From Vibrio sp. UBA2441 (lineage in GTDB: Bacteria; Pseudomonadota; Gammaproteobacteria; Enterobacterales; Vibrionaceae): 55,398 bases of DNA. Position 1 is the stretch's first letter. Each line of letters opens with the position of its first letter. The notes beneath the pieces are model-generated. The model had not been told where the DNA came from, did no database searches, and saw only the letters and a program-made list of their open reading frames with translations. The DNA lies in the NCBI GenBank assembly GCA_002342685.1, contig DDQN01000023.1, positions 6,985 to 62,382 on the forward strand. Direction: 5' to 3'. This document shows positions 7,499 through 16,485 of this stretch, one piece after another. The position numbers and the translations under genes were made by a program.

Positions 7499-9886
7499 AT
7501 AAGTTAAGTCCCGAATCTGAGCTTTTAAGCCTGGAAGCAGAGACGCGCTTGCACTCAATTTGTGCACACCCAGTTGAATTAGCAATTCTGACATATCACT
7601 GTCTCCTGCCATTTCACCACACATGCTAACCGGTATGTTATTTTGCTGTGCTGCTACACAGGTCATTTCAATTGCCGAAATAACAGCAGACTTTTTATAG
7701 TCAACTAACTCTGCAACTGACGTATTACCGCGATCCGCAGCCATAACATATTGTGTTAGATCATTAGTACCTATACTGAAGAAATCGGCTTCTTTCGCCA
7801 GTTCATCAGCATTTAGTACCGCCGCCGGAACCTCAATCATGATTCCCACTTTCATTGGGCATTCAGACTCAGGCAGGTTCAGTTCATCACGACATTCTGA
7901 AATAAGCGCCTTTACCGCTTTAAGCTCATTCACTTCTGCGATCATTGGGATCATAAGCTGAATGTTCGAATGATCTCTTGCTGCTCGTAATACCGCTTTA
8001 AGCTGAGGCTTAAACAGGTCATTATCCGTCAGACAAAGTCGTACACCACGTAAACCAAGGAATGGATTTTCTTCTTCAACCATAGGATATGACGGTAGAG
8101 GTTTATCTCCTCCCACATCCAAACTACGAATAGTCAGTGGTCGGTTTTCTAACGCGACAGCAATATCACGATAGATTTCATATTGCTCTTCTTCCGTCGG
8201 TAACGTTTTACTTGACTGGAAGACAAATTCGGTTCGCAGTAAACCGACACCTTCAGCTCCATTTTCCAAAGCTGCTTTTACATCATCCAAACCACCGATG
8301 TTTGCCTGAACATCAATCTGCACGCCGTCTTTAGTCACCGCTGGTTTTGAAGCCTGCTCTTTCTTCGCTAGCGTTTCAGCTAACCACAAGTCACGTTCTT
8401 CAATTAGCCGGGAACTGGTTTCAGCATCAGGCTCCAGCCATAGGTGCCCGCGCTTACCGTCTAAAATGACTTGCTGACCATTGGTCGTCGCAGTCAATAT
8501 ACCTTCTGCTTTAACGATGCATGGAATACCCATTGCTCGAGCGATGATTGCACTATGTGAAGTACGACCACCCGCTTCCAAGCAGATACCTGCGACTTTA
8601 TTTGCATCAAGCTGAGCTGTTTGTGCTGGTGATAAATCTTTCGCTACGATGACTGAATTTTCAACCAATTCAATCGACTTGGCTTCTGCCCCCGCAAAAG
8701 AATACATGGTTTGTTTTGCCACATCCCATACATCCGCTTCACGTTCGCGCATATATTCACTTTCAGATTGGGCATATTGCTTAGCAAGCTGCGTCATTAC
8801 CGTCATTAGTGCCTGCTCGGCAATAGAACCAGCCTTAATTTCAGCTAAAATATTGTCATTTAACTCCGGATCAGAAATCATCAACAAATGCGCATTAAAG
8901 ATTTCGGCTTGTTCTTTGCCTAACGTTTTCTCAGCATCAGCCTCTTGTGCTTTCAACTGAACAGAAACAGAATCTACAGCTTGAACAAACAATGATTGTT
9001 CTTCAGTTTCAGATGTATAAACCCGCTGCGGCACTTCCGGCATCGCACTTTCTAAGCCGATTACTTGGCCAACAGCAATACCATCGCATACCGGAATACC
9101 AGACACGGCACCTTCAACTTTAGCAACATCCGTTTTCTCTTCAACGACGGCTTCTACATGATCAATTGATTCACCAAAATGTTCTCCGGCTAATTCTTCG
9201 AATGCAGAAATTGCTTTCGCTGCATCGTTTCCTGAAGCAAGAATTCGAATCTCATCATCAAGTTTGACACCTAGCTTCGCAATAGAATTAAGGCTTTTAG
9301 CATTAACTTTTTGTCCTGATTTCTCAATTAAAATATCAGACTCAAACTTTGCCATAACGCCAACGATAGAAGCTGCCGGGCGGGCATGTAATCCATGTGG
9401 GTTTTTTACCGTCCAGTTAAACTCAAGAGCATCGGCCGAGACTTCAACAACCGTTGTTGATGAGGCCTCTTCAACCACTTCACCCAAATGTTCACGTTTT
9501 GCAGAAAGTGATCCAGCGGCCTCTTCTAGTACCGCCGCCATCGGAAGATCCGCAGACGCCGCAACTGACGCCGCCATTGTTCCTTCTACGATGGGGGCTG
9601 AACATAAAGCAATATTCTCCACCATATCTGGGTCGATCAATTCAAGAGCTGTCTCTGTACTTAACAGAGCCGAGCCCATATCCATCATCACAACAACACC
9701 GCTATCGTCGTACACCTCTTCAATGGCCATCATGATACGAATTGTATCTGTACCAATCGGATTCTCAGGGTCGTCAATACCGCCAGCCGCTGCAATTTTG
9801 CAGCGACCTTGAGTCATTTGGTTTGCCAGCTCAACAACACCGTTAGCCAGCAATTCGCTGTGTGATACAACAACGATACCTACCAT
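7490..9886 (-). CDS. dhaM: PTS-dependent dihydroxyacetone kinase phosphotransferase DhaM with full-length EI
   Basis: 798 residues in three parts. The DhaM (EIIA-Man type) domain has the phospho-accepting His9 in VVVSHSE. An HPr domain has His167 in NPHGLHARPAA. An enzyme I domain has the active His444 in GGRTSHSAIIARAMGIP. The EI part is complete: LLRTEF, RSLDVGGDKPL, the metal and PEP-binding strand GIMIEVPAA, and the catalytic Cys in SMCGEMAGD are all present. E. coli DhaM is about 472 residues and has only a truncated EI. The protein passes phosphate from PEP to the ADP bound on DhaL, which re-forms ATP for phosphorylating dihydroxyacetone on DhaK. It is the last gene of dhaKLM, three bases after dhaL. 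Confidence 0.95.
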   Translation of the reverse strand: MVGIVVVSHSELLANGVVELANQMTQGRCKIAAAGGIDDPENPIGTDTIRIMMAIEEVYDDSGVVVMMDMGSALLSTETALELIDPDMVENIALCSAPIVEGTMAASVAASADLPMAAVLEEAAGSLSAKREHLGEVVEEASSTTVVEVSADALEFNWTVKNPHGLHARPAASIVGVMAKFESDILIEKSGQKVNAKSLNSIAKLGVKLDDEIRILASGNDAAKAISAFEELAGEHFGESIDHVEAVVEEKTDVAKVEGAVSGIPVCDGIAVGQVIGLESAMPEVPQRVYTSETEEQSLFVQAVDSVSVQLKAQEADAEKTLGKEQAEIFNAHLLMISDPELNDNILAEIKAGSIAEQALMTVMTQLAKQYAQSESEYMREREADVWDVAKQTMYSFAGAEAKSIELVENSVIVAKDLSPAQTAQLDANKVAGICLEAGGRTSHSAIIARAMGIPCIVKAEGILTATTNGQQVILDGKRGHLWLEPDAETSSRLIEERDLWLAETLAKKEQASKPAVTKDGVQIDVQANIGGLDDVKAALENGAEGVGLLRTEFVFQSSKTLPTEEEQYEIYRDIAVALENRPLTIRSLDVGGDKPLPSYPMVEEENPFLGLRGVRLCLTDNDLFKPQLKAVLRAARDHSNIQLMIPMIAEVNELKAVKALISECRDELNLPESECPMKVGIMIEVPAAVLNADELAKEADFFSIGTNDLTQYVMAADRGNTSVAELVDYKKSAVISAIEMTCVAAQQNNIPVSMCGEMAGDSDMSELLIQLGVHKLSASASLLPGLKAQIRDLTYKK

Positions 9887-9889
9887 TAT

Positions 9890-10528
9890 TTATGCCTCAT
9901 TAACTACTTTATTTAGTGCTTGGATCATCAACTTTGTTGATGTTGCACCTGGGTCTGCATGGCCAATACTACGTTCACCAAGATAACTGGCACGGCCTTT
10001 TTTCGCTTGCATCGGAATGGTTTTTTCTACGGCCGATTCGGCAACCAAAGCCATATCGGCTAGTGCAACTTTAGTATCTTCACCTGATTCAACAGATGCT
10101 TTAGCCGTTGCAATTACATCCCACCAAACATCACACATGGTTTTATCACCCGGTTCTGCTTTGCCTCGACCTACCACACCATCAACACCAGCTTGCAGCG
10201 CGTCAACAAACTCCGCCAAGTTTAAGCTTTCTTTTCCTGCTGATTTAGTTGCAGCACGGATAAAAAAAGTACCGTAAAGTGGGCCAGATGCTCCACCAAC
10301 TTTTGATAGTAAAGACATTCCTGTCGTTTTAAAGACACTAGCAATGTCATTGTCGACAACAGATGGTAACTTAGTTGCTACCTCACCAAAGCCACGATCC
10401 ATATTAAGGCCATGATCCGCATCACCGATGGCGGCATCTAGCTCAGTCAACAGGTCGCGATTTTCTGCGTAAACTTCACTGCAATTTGTCAACCAGGTAA
10501 CAATTTGTTTTTTAGTAATATCAGACAT
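9890..10528 (-). CDS. dhaL: dihydroxyacetone kinase subunit DhaL (ADP-binding)
   Basis: About 212 residues. The nucleotide-binding helical barrel signature DAAIGDADHGLNMDRG near the N-terminus supplies the aspartates that hold the two magnesium ions and ADP. Further conserved segments are GGASGPLYGTFF, DGVVGRGKAEPGDKTMCDVW and GRASYLGERSIGHADPGATS. DhaL keeps a tightly bound ADP that is phosphorylated by DhaM and donates the phosphate to dihydroxyacetone held by DhaK. I chose the ATG at 10528, which matches the usual DhaL N-terminus, over a TTG three codons upstream that would overlap dhaK. It is the second gene of the dhaKLM operon. Confidence 0.94.
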   Translation of the reverse strand: MSDITKKQIVTWLTNCSEVYAENRDLLTELDAAIGDADHGLNMDRGFGEVATKLPSVVDNDIASVFKTTGMSLLSKVGGASGPLYGTFFIRAATKSAGKESLNLAEFVDALQAGVDGVVGRGKAEPGDKTMCDVWWDVIATAKASVESGEDTKVALADMALVAESAVEKTIPMQAKKGRASYLGERSIGHADPGATSTKLMIQALNKVVNEA

Positions 10529-10530
10529 GA

Positions 10531-11595
10531 TTAGCAACCCCAGCGTAGTGAAGGAGCATCAACTGGTGCATCCCAAAGTTCTAATGTTTCTTTATCTGCT
10601 TTCATTAATGTAATAGAAAAGCCTTCCATATTTAATGAAGTACAATAGTTTCCAACCAAAGTACGCGCCACTTTAAATCCTGCCGCTTCAAGTTCGGTAT
10701 GTACTTTACGGTATGCGCCAAACAACTCTGATTCCGGAGTTCCGCCTAAACCATTTACCAGAACGATTAGCTCATCGCCTTTTGCAAATGCTTCTGTTGT
10801 TTGTTCAGTTTCAATCCAGGTACCTTCTTCACGATCCCATGTTTTTAATACACGAGAATATGCATCAGATGCGAGTAGTTCTTCTAGCATTTGAGAAGTC
10901 GTTGTATCAACATCTTTATACTCACGACGCTCGATACCTGGTTCGCCATGGATGCCAACACCAAATTCAATTTCGTTGTCAGCAAGTACAAACGATGGTT
11001 TACCATTTGCAGGAACAACACATGCCGATAGCGCAACACCGAAAGAGCGAGAGCGGTTATTCAGGCGAGTTGCCAGTGCTTCACAATATTCAATATCTTT
11101 ACCAGCTTCTGCTGCGGCACCAACAATTTTTTCAATAAGAACCGTTGCAGCCACTCCACGACGACCTGCTGTATAAAGAGAATCTTTAACGGCAACATCA
11201 TCATCAATAACGACAGAACCCACTTTAATGCCTTCCATATGAAGCATTTCTACTGCCATTTCAAAGTTTAAAATGTCACCAGTGTAGTTCTTAATAAAGT
11301 AAAGTACGCCTTCTTCGTTTGGAATAGCCTTTCCACATTCCATCATTTGATCAGGCGTCGGTGAAGTAAATACTGCTCCTGGACATGCTGCTGTTAACAT
11401 GCCTTTGCCTATAAAACCTGCGTGCAGAGGCTCATGCCCACTGCCACCACCAGAAACAAGAGAAACTTTACCTTTACTCTTTTCGTGGTAAATAAAATAT
11501 GGATCAGTGACCAATGTTAAATCTGGGTTTGCCAGCACGAGGCCTTCAACTTGTTCTGATACGACATTTTCTACTTCGTTGATTAATTTCTTCAT
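10531..11595 (-). CDS. dhaK: dihydroxyacetone kinase subunit DhaK (substrate-binding)
   Basis: 354 residues aligning end to end with E. coli DhaK: MKKLINEVE at the start, VSGGGSGHEPLHAGFIGKGML, NYTGDILNF, VVIDDDVAVKDS and LWDAPV near the C-terminus. His216 in GVGIHGEPG is the residue that binds dihydroxyacetone covalently as a hemiaminal. The ATG at 11595 is preceded in frame by a GTG at 11598; the ATG fits the family. First gene of dhaKLM, divergent from gldA, and preceded by a CRP-like site and a sigma70 promoter. No dhaR regulator is seen near it, unlike in E. coli. Confidence 0.96.
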   Translation of the reverse strand: MKKLINEVENVVSEQVEGLVLANPDLTLVTDPYFIYHEKSKGKVSLVSGGGSGHEPLHAGFIGKGMLTAACPGAVFTSPTPDQMMECGKAIPNEEGVLYFIKNYTGDILNFEMAVEMLHMEGIKVGSVVIDDDVAVKDSLYTAGRRGVAATVLIEKIVGAAAEAGKDIEYCEALATRLNNRSRSFGVALSACVVPANGKPSFVLADNEIEFGVGIHGEPGIERREYKDVDTTTSQMLEELLASDAYSRVLKTWDREEGTWIETEQTTEAFAKGDELIVLVNGLGGTPESELFGAYRKVHTELEAAGFKVARTLVGNYCTSLNMEGFSITLMKADKETLELWDAPVDAPSLRWGC

Positions 11596-11666
11596 CACAT
11601 TCGCTTCACTGTTATTGGATAAATGACATATACAAAAATATATAAGGGGATCTAACTACTAAGTTC

Positions 11667-11728
11667 ATCATATGTCCTTTTGTGTAACTTTTCCAACAAT
11701 GTAAGCGTTTAACGTGAGTACGATCAAA
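11667..11728 (-). promoter_or_regulatory. dhaK promoter with upstream CRP-like site
   Basis: On the minus strand TTGGAA (11696-11691), an 18-base spacer and TATGAT (11672-11667) predict a start near 11660. Upstream, 11713-11728 reads CGTGA-GTACGA-TCAAA on plus, an 8 of 10 match to the CRP consensus TGTGA-N6-TCACA. Its centre is about 60 bp from the predicted start, close to the class I position of -61.5. Carbon catabolite control of dihydroxyacetone use is therefore likely. Confidence 0.5.
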
Positions 11729-11848
11729 AATAAACAAACAAAAAAATACACTAATTCACAAAACGAGTCATTGATCACTGTTGATTGATTAAATAACTGG
11801 TTACATAAAATAAAGAACCCTATGCTTCCAAATTCAAAGAGGTCAAAA

Positions 11849-12934
11849 ATGGACAAAATCATTATCTCGCCAAGCAAATATGTGCAAGGTGCTAACGTAC
11901 TTAAGTCAATTGGCGAATATGTAAAACCACTCGGTACAAATGTTCTAGCAATCGCTGATGGCTTTGTAACTGGACTTGTTGGCGCGACCGTGACTCAAAG
12001 TTGCCTAGAGTCAGAAGTAGAATTACAAATGGCTGAGTTTGTTGGCGAATGTAGCCGCCCAGAAATTGAGCGCTTAATGGATATTGCATCTGCACAAAAT
12101 GCTCAGGTGATTGTTGGTATTGGTGGTGGTAAAACACTAGATACCGCTAAAGCGATTGCTTTCTACTCTAAAATTCCTGTGGTCATTGTTCCAACTATTG
12201 CTTCAACAGATGCACCAACCAGCGCATTAGCTGTTATCTATACGCCTGAAGGTGAATTTGCTGAATACTTAATGATACCGAGTAACCCTAATATGGTTAT
12301 TATGGACACTCAAATCATTGCAGGTGCACCTACTCGACTCCTTGTTTCTGGTATGGGTGATGCGCTCTCTACTTATTTTGAAGCACGTGCAAACGGCATC
12401 TCTGGTAAATCAACAATGGCGGGTGGCAAACCAACACGTTCAGCACAAGCTCTAGCTAAACTGTGTTATGAAACCCTAATTGCAGATGGCCTGAAAGCGA
12501 AAATTGCTTGTGACCAAAATCTATCCAATACAGCTGTTGAAAACATCATTGAAGCGAATACCTACCTTTCAGGCATTGGTTTCGAAAGCTCAGGTTTGGC
12601 TGCAGCGCACGCCATTCACAATGGTTTGACTAAGCTAGAAGAGTGCCACCACCTTTACCATGGTGAAAAAGTTGCTTTTGGTACGCTAACTCAGCTGGTA
12701 CTAGAAAATGCACCTATGGAAGAAATTAATGAAGTACTTGATTTCTGCCGTTCTGTTGGCCTGCCAACCAACTTAAAAATGATGGGTGTCACTGAAATCA
12801 ACCGCGACAAACTGTTAGAAGTAGCAGAAGCCTCATGTGCTGAAGGTGAGACTATTCACAATATGCCATTTGAGGTTACGCCAGAGTTGGTATTGGCTGC
12901 TCTACTTACAGCAAACGAATTAGGCTCAATGTAA
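11849..12934 (+). CDS. gldA: glycerol dehydrogenase GldA
   Basis: 361 residues from the ATG at 11849, which has AAAGAGGT upstream and matches the E. coli start (MDRIIQSP). The NAD-binding GIGGGKTLDTAKA and the zinc ligands Asp171 (GMGDAL), His254 (AAHAIHNG) and His271 (HGEKVAFG) are all present, as in iron-containing alcohol dehydrogenases of the GldA type. The enzyme oxidises glycerol to dihydroxyacetone with NAD+ in the cytoplasm. Divergent dhaKLM would consume the product, giving a complete fermentative glycerol route. It ends with a good intrinsic terminator. An in-frame ATG at 11822 exists but lacks support. Confidence 0.96.
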   Translation: MDKIIISPSKYVQGANVLKSIGEYVKPLGTNVLAIADGFVTGLVGATVTQSCLESEVELQMAEFVGECSRPEIERLMDIASAQNAQVIVGIGGGKTLDTAKAIAFYSKIPVVIVPTIASTDAPTSALAVIYTPEGEFAEYLMIPSNPNMVIMDTQIIAGAPTRLLVSGMGDALSTYFEARANGISGKSTMAGGKPTRSAQALAKLCYETLIADGLKAKIACDQNLSNTAVENIIEANTYLSGIGFESSGLAAAHAIHNGLTKLEECHHLYHGEKVAFGTLTQLVLENAPMEEINEVLDFCRSVGLPTNLKMMGVTEINRDKLLEVAEASCAEGETIHNMPFEVTPELVLAALLTANELGSM

Positions 12935-12970
12935 TATCTAATAATAACAAGTTTCATTTTATACCTTTCT

Positions 12971-12998
12971 TGCCGTCACATTAGTGGCGGCATTTTTT
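12971..12998 (+). terminator. intrinsic terminator after gldA
   Basis: TGCCGTCAC and GTGGCGGCA form a nine-pair stem with one mismatch around the loop ATTA. Six Ts follow at 12993-12998. It lies 37 bp after the gldA stop. Confidence 0.85.
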
Positions 12999-13100
12999 GT
13001 TTTCATAGGGTATGAAAGCAAGAGTTACTATGGCTAACGAATAAGTTAAGATGTCTAACCAATCAATCGTTGTACCAATATTCATAAAGCGCCCATAAAA

Positions 13101-13619
13101 ATGAAACCAGAAAATACTAACCGAATCCAATTTCGTCAGCTTACTGTAGAAGACAGTGCATTTGTTTTGGATTTATACAACAGTACTGAGTTTATCGAAT
13201 ATATTGGCGACAGAGGCATTAAAAATGTTCAAGATGCTCGCAGTTACATAGAATCAACGCTTATTCCTATCTATCAGCAAAAAGGAATGGGCATGTTTGC
13301 TATTGAGTATAAAAACGACGTTGTGGGGGTATGTGGTCTTCTAAAAAGAGAGCATCTGGCTTATCCCGATCTCGGTTATGGTTTTCTAAAAAAACACACC
13401 AAACAAGGCTTAGCGCTGGAAGCAGCAAAATCAACGCTTGAGTTTGCACGTTCGCAGCTAAAGCTAACACAATTGCTTGCCATGGCAACATCTCACAACC
13501 AAGCCAGTATTAATCTATTGCTAAAATTAGGTTTCGCTTATCAGAACAGTGGTAAAGAAACAGGCAATGATAATACACTCGATCTTTATCAAATAAACTT
13601 CAACACGATTGACGGCTAG
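13101..13619 (+). CDS. GNAT family N-acetyltransferase (RimJ/RimL-like)
   Basis: 172 residues of the GNAT fold. The start IQFRQLTVEDSAFVLDLYNS and the strand DLGYGFLKKHTKQGLALEAAKS (acetyl-CoA loop of the form KxxKQGLA) resemble ribosomal-protein alanine acetyltransferases and the Acetyltransf_3 group. The C-terminal ATSHNQASINLLLKLGF is the usual GNAT motif B. Substrate unknown; proteins of this type modify ribosomal proteins, antibiotics or small amines. It stands alone between gldA and a methyltransferase on the opposite strand. The ATG at 13101 is the first in frame and fits the family length. Confidence 0.82.
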   Translation: MKPENTNRIQFRQLTVEDSAFVLDLYNSTEFIEYIGDRGIKNVQDARSYIESTLIPIYQQKGMGMFAIEYKNDVVGVCGLLKREHLAYPDLGYGFLKKHTKQGLALEAAKSTLEFARSQLKLTQLLAMATSHNQASINLLLKLGFAYQNSGKETGNDNTLDLYQINFNTIDG

Positions 13620-13644
13620 TTTTTAAATCTCACTAGATCAATAA

Positions 13645-13664
13645 AGCACGCCATAAGCGTGCTC
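13645..13664. terminator. short hairpin between convergent genes
   Basis: AGCACG and CGTGCT pair around the loop CCATAAG. It lies between the GNAT stop and the methyltransferase stop, so it may end transcription from either side. The T-tract is weak (TTTATTG on the minus side). Confidence 0.4.
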
Positions 13665-13686
13665 TATAACTAGTGTTCTGTGTAGC

Positions 13687-14262
13687 TTATTTCTCACCAA
13701 CACCCATGACAACAGACAAGCAACCCTGCTCCGTTTCAATCTCAAACGGGACCGAAACCGTCACCGTGTCAAACCCAGCATCAAGTAACACTTCTTCAAT
13801 GCGGGACTCAGTAAGGCCTTGATCATCTGCATTAGCTAGCCAGTCCCAGTGAACAAACAGCCCTTCATCTTCCAGTAAGGAATACACAAGATGGGCGGCT
13901 TCTTGATAGTCATCTAAAAAGCCACACACAGATGAAGCCACAAGACAGTCGAACTGCCCTCTGAATGCAGGATGCTGCGCTATCAAGCCTCTGGTAAGAC
14001 TGTCGACTACTGGTTCAACATTGTCTAGTAGCTTTTTGTCCAGCTCTTCAATCATCGCTTCAGAGCCATCTAATGCGATAATTTCTTTTGCCAATGGTGA
14101 CATTTTTTGGCTAAGTAAACCGGTGCCGCACCCTAAGTCAACGACTCGCTTGCCTTCTAAATTAATAAGTGTGTTTAATTCTGCAAATGCTTTCTCAGCA
14201 AATTCATTTGTCGCTTTGTTGCTTTCCCAGTCAACAGCGCACTTATCCCAGTCCTGAGCCAT
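13687..14262 (-). CDS. class I SAM-dependent methyltransferase
   Basis: About 191 residues from the ATG at 14262, which has a perfect GGAGG ribosome binding site; an upstream in-frame start at 14340 has none and would add 26 basic residues. The SAM-binding motif I is VVDLGCGTGLLSQ, followed by the acidic LDGSEAM that holds the ribose. Post-I and motif II-like segments (FDCLVASSVCGFL) complete the Rossmann fold. It resembles small-molecule methyltransferases of the UbiE/Methyltransf_25 kind; the substrate is unknown. A divergent LysR regulator starts 247 bp away, which may or may not control it. Confidence 0.8.
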   Translation of the reverse strand: MAQDWDKCAVDWESNKATNEFAEKAFAELNTLINLEGKRVVDLGCGTGLLSQKMSPLAKEIIALDGSEAMIEELDKKLLDNVEPVVDSLTRGLIAQHPAFRGQFDCLVASSVCGFLDDYQEAAHLVYSLLEDEGLFVHWDWLANADDQGLTESRIEEVLLDAGFDTVTVSVPFEIETEQGCLSVVMGVGEK

Positions 14263-14508
14263 TTGGCCTCCATTTCTACTTCTGTTGCCATACATGATGT
14301 TCCCAAACTGCCTCACTCTCAGGGAGTGACTCAGTGCCACGAGGTAGTTTGAGTATACATGGTAAACAAATTAAGTCGCCGCATCACGCGCAAATCACCA
14401 TCTTTTTCATTTTTTTTAACTATTTACCATTTCATTAACCGTATTCGTGGGAAAACAAAAGAGAAATTCGTTACTCTTACCTTTCGATTAAGGTGAAAAG
14501 GAGTGTAT

Positions 14509-15387
14509 ATGAATCTATCCCATATTGAGGCTTTTTGTAAAATAGCAGAACTAGGTTCAGTTTCTGAAGCTGCTCGCCAGCTGGAATGTAACAGAACCAA
14601 ACTCAGTATGGCGATAAAAGCATTGGAAAAAGAGCTGAATATTGCTCTATTTATCCGAACAGGTAATCAACTCAGTTTATCAGAAGCAGGTAAAGCGATT
14701 TATAAAGACTGTGAAAGCCTATTAGTAACAACTGCACGCATCAGGCAAACCTGTAGCCATGTTTCAGGGGAGTTTAATGCGGAAATATGGATTGCTCGTG
14801 ATGATGCCCTTCCCGACGATTTTTGGCTGGATCTCGCTCACCAACTCAATAATCGATTTTCAGCAACTTCGTTTAATATCGTTCTTGCTTCTAGTGGTGA
14901 TCTCGCTAATTTAGTTGAAACAAAACAGGTAGATTTTGCATTTGGTGTTGATTTTGAACGTAACGATGACCCAAGAGTCACGTATCTACCTTTAGGCAAA
15001 ATTCGAATGATGTCGGTATGTAAAAAAGGGCACCCATTAAGTAAGATGCGTCGAGTCTCCGATGAAGTTTTAAGAGACCATATGCAAGCATCAATGGCTT
15101 ATCTCAATGAAAAAGATAATCCTGAATTACAGCCATTTTCTTTTAAATATATTGGCTTTTCTAGCTTCGACTATATGCTAAATACCATTCTCTCTGAAGA
15201 TGCATGGGGAGTTTTACCAGAACCATTAATTCGTCATCTTCTTCGTAAAGAGGAGCTTTCTGTCATTAAACATACCTATGGATTAACTCAAGAGGACTAT
15301 TGCATGTTTACCGCCGCTGGCATGGCAGAAGATCCCGGAATGAGTTGGCTCACAGATAAACTTAGTGACTTCCTATTTGATTTTTAA
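14509..15387 (+). CDS. LysR-type transcriptional regulator
   Basis: About 292 residues. An N-terminal winged helix-turn-helix (MNLSHIEAFCKIAELGSVSEAARQL, then SMAIKALEKELNIALF) is followed by a substrate-binding domain of the periplasmic-protein type. ATG 14509 is preferred over GTG 14503 because AAAAGGAG ends six bases upstream of the ATG. The HTH is typical except for CNRTKLS in the recognition helix. Its target is not obvious: the methyltransferase lies divergent and a CDF transporter lies downstream after about 180 bp of AT-rich sequence. Effector unknown. Confidence 0.85.
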   Translation: MNLSHIEAFCKIAELGSVSEAARQLECNRTKLSMAIKALEKELNIALFIRTGNQLSLSEAGKAIYKDCESLLVTTARIRQTCSHVSGEFNAEIWIARDDALPDDFWLDLAHQLNNRFSATSFNIVLASSGDLANLVETKQVDFAFGVDFERNDDPRVTYLPLGKIRMMSVCKKGHPLSKMRRVSDEVLRDHMQASMAYLNEKDNPELQPFSFKYIGFSSFDYMLNTILSEDAWGVLPEPLIRHLLRKEELSVIKHTYGLTQEDYCMFTAAGMAEDPGMSWLTDKLSDFLFDF

Positions 15388-15566
15388 ACTTAAGACTGAA
15401 TAGCACTGAGTGTCAATAATAATGACACCAGTATTTTTTATAATTCATTGATATTTATAAACAATCAATTATTTAGCACTTATTCACTTATTGAACCATC
15501 AATTATCATTTGTATCTTTTCGCTGAGTTGTCAATATTGATGACAGGTTTATGGACGAGAATCTAC

Positions 15567-16463
15567 ATGTGTACGGAAATAAATAAACACGAAAATCAAA
15601 TATTACTGGTATCCGCTTTTTTAGCCTCAGCATTTGCTTTTGGAGGATTAATACTTGGGTATTTGGTTGGTTCTCTGGTCATCGTCTTTGACGGGTTCTA
15701 CTCACTGGTTAGCTTACTTTTGACTTTATTGTCTCTCGCGGTTTCAAATTATATTCAAAAACCTTCCAAATCTATTTTTCCTTTTGGTAAAGCAATTCTT
15801 GAGCCTATTGTCATTGCGTTTAAGGGAGCGGTTATCTTAATTGTCGTAGGCCTATCACTCTACTTCGCCATCGTTGCCCTGTTTACTGGCGGGCGTGAAA
15901 TAGATACCTCAATTGCCTCTCTATTTGGTTTTGTGAATGTTGTAGGCTGCGGTTACGCGTGGTGGTATATATCTCAAAAAAATCGGCATAATACGTCAGG
16001 GTTAATTGATGCAGAGTCCAAACAATGGAAAATGGACACTCTACTTAGCATAGCTGTTACTTTAGGCTTTATCTCTGCTTGGTTGATCAGTCTATCACCA
16101 CTGTCTCACCTTGCCGTCTACGCCGATCCTTTCATGATGTGTGCTATCTCGGTCTACTTTATAAAAGTGCCGTTTGATATGTTTAAGGAAGCCGTACGCG
16201 AACTGTTAATGATGAGACCAAATGAAGAAATCTGTACTCATGTCGACGAAGGTATTTTAGCGGCCGAAAAAGAATCTAAGCAGAAAATAAGTTTGGCGGG
16301 ATTAACCAAAGTAGGCCGAGAACTTAGAGTGAATGTAGATATAGACACTCGCTCACTAGAGTTTATCGCCATAGATGACATTGAGAAAACTCGGAAAACA
16401 CTCTCTAACCGCTTATCTAAATTGCCATTTGATCTTCAGTTAACCTTACGTGTCGCAAGGTAA
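15567..16463 (+). CDS. cation diffusion facilitator (CDF) family transporter
   Basis: About 298 residues with six membrane segments and a cytoplasmic C-terminal domain of roughly 90 residues. TM2 contains FDGFYSLVSLLLTL, where the Asp is the conserved metal site, and TM5 contains DAESKQWKMDTLLS with the second pair of acidic residues. CDF proteins export zinc, iron or manganese from the cytoplasm using the proton gradient. Here the usual TM5 His is replaced by Asp, so metal choice may differ from zinc; that is inference. The start is uncertain: ATG 15567 has a GGACGAGA element upstream, while an ATG at 15540 and a TTG at 15510 are also in frame. Confidence 0.8.
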   Translation: MCTEINKHENQILLVSAFLASAFAFGGLILGYLVGSLVIVFDGFYSLVSLLLTLLSLAVSNYIQKPSKSIFPFGKAILEPIVIAFKGAVILIVVGLSLYFAIVALFTGGREIDTSIASLFGFVNVVGCGYAWWYISQKNRHNTSGLIDAESKQWKMDTLLSIAVTLGFISAWLISLSPLSHLAVYADPFMMCAISVYFIKVPFDMFKEAVRELLMMRPNEEICTHVDEGILAAEKESKQKISLAGLTKVGRELRVNVDIDTRSLEFIAIDDIEKTRKTLSNRLSKLPFDLQLTLRVAR

Positions 16464-16485
16464 TCTCTTACCAGAGAAAAAAGAA

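Noticed and set aside
9264..9812. 182-codon plus-strand frame inside dhaM
   Set aside because: Antisense to conserved DhaM and HPr domains with clear catalytic residues; a shadow.
11668..11877. 69-codon hydrophobic minus-strand frame in the dhaK-gldA gap
   Set aside because: It overlaps the CRP-like site, the dhaK promoter and the gldA start; hydrophobicity follows from the T-rich complement of this AT-rich region.
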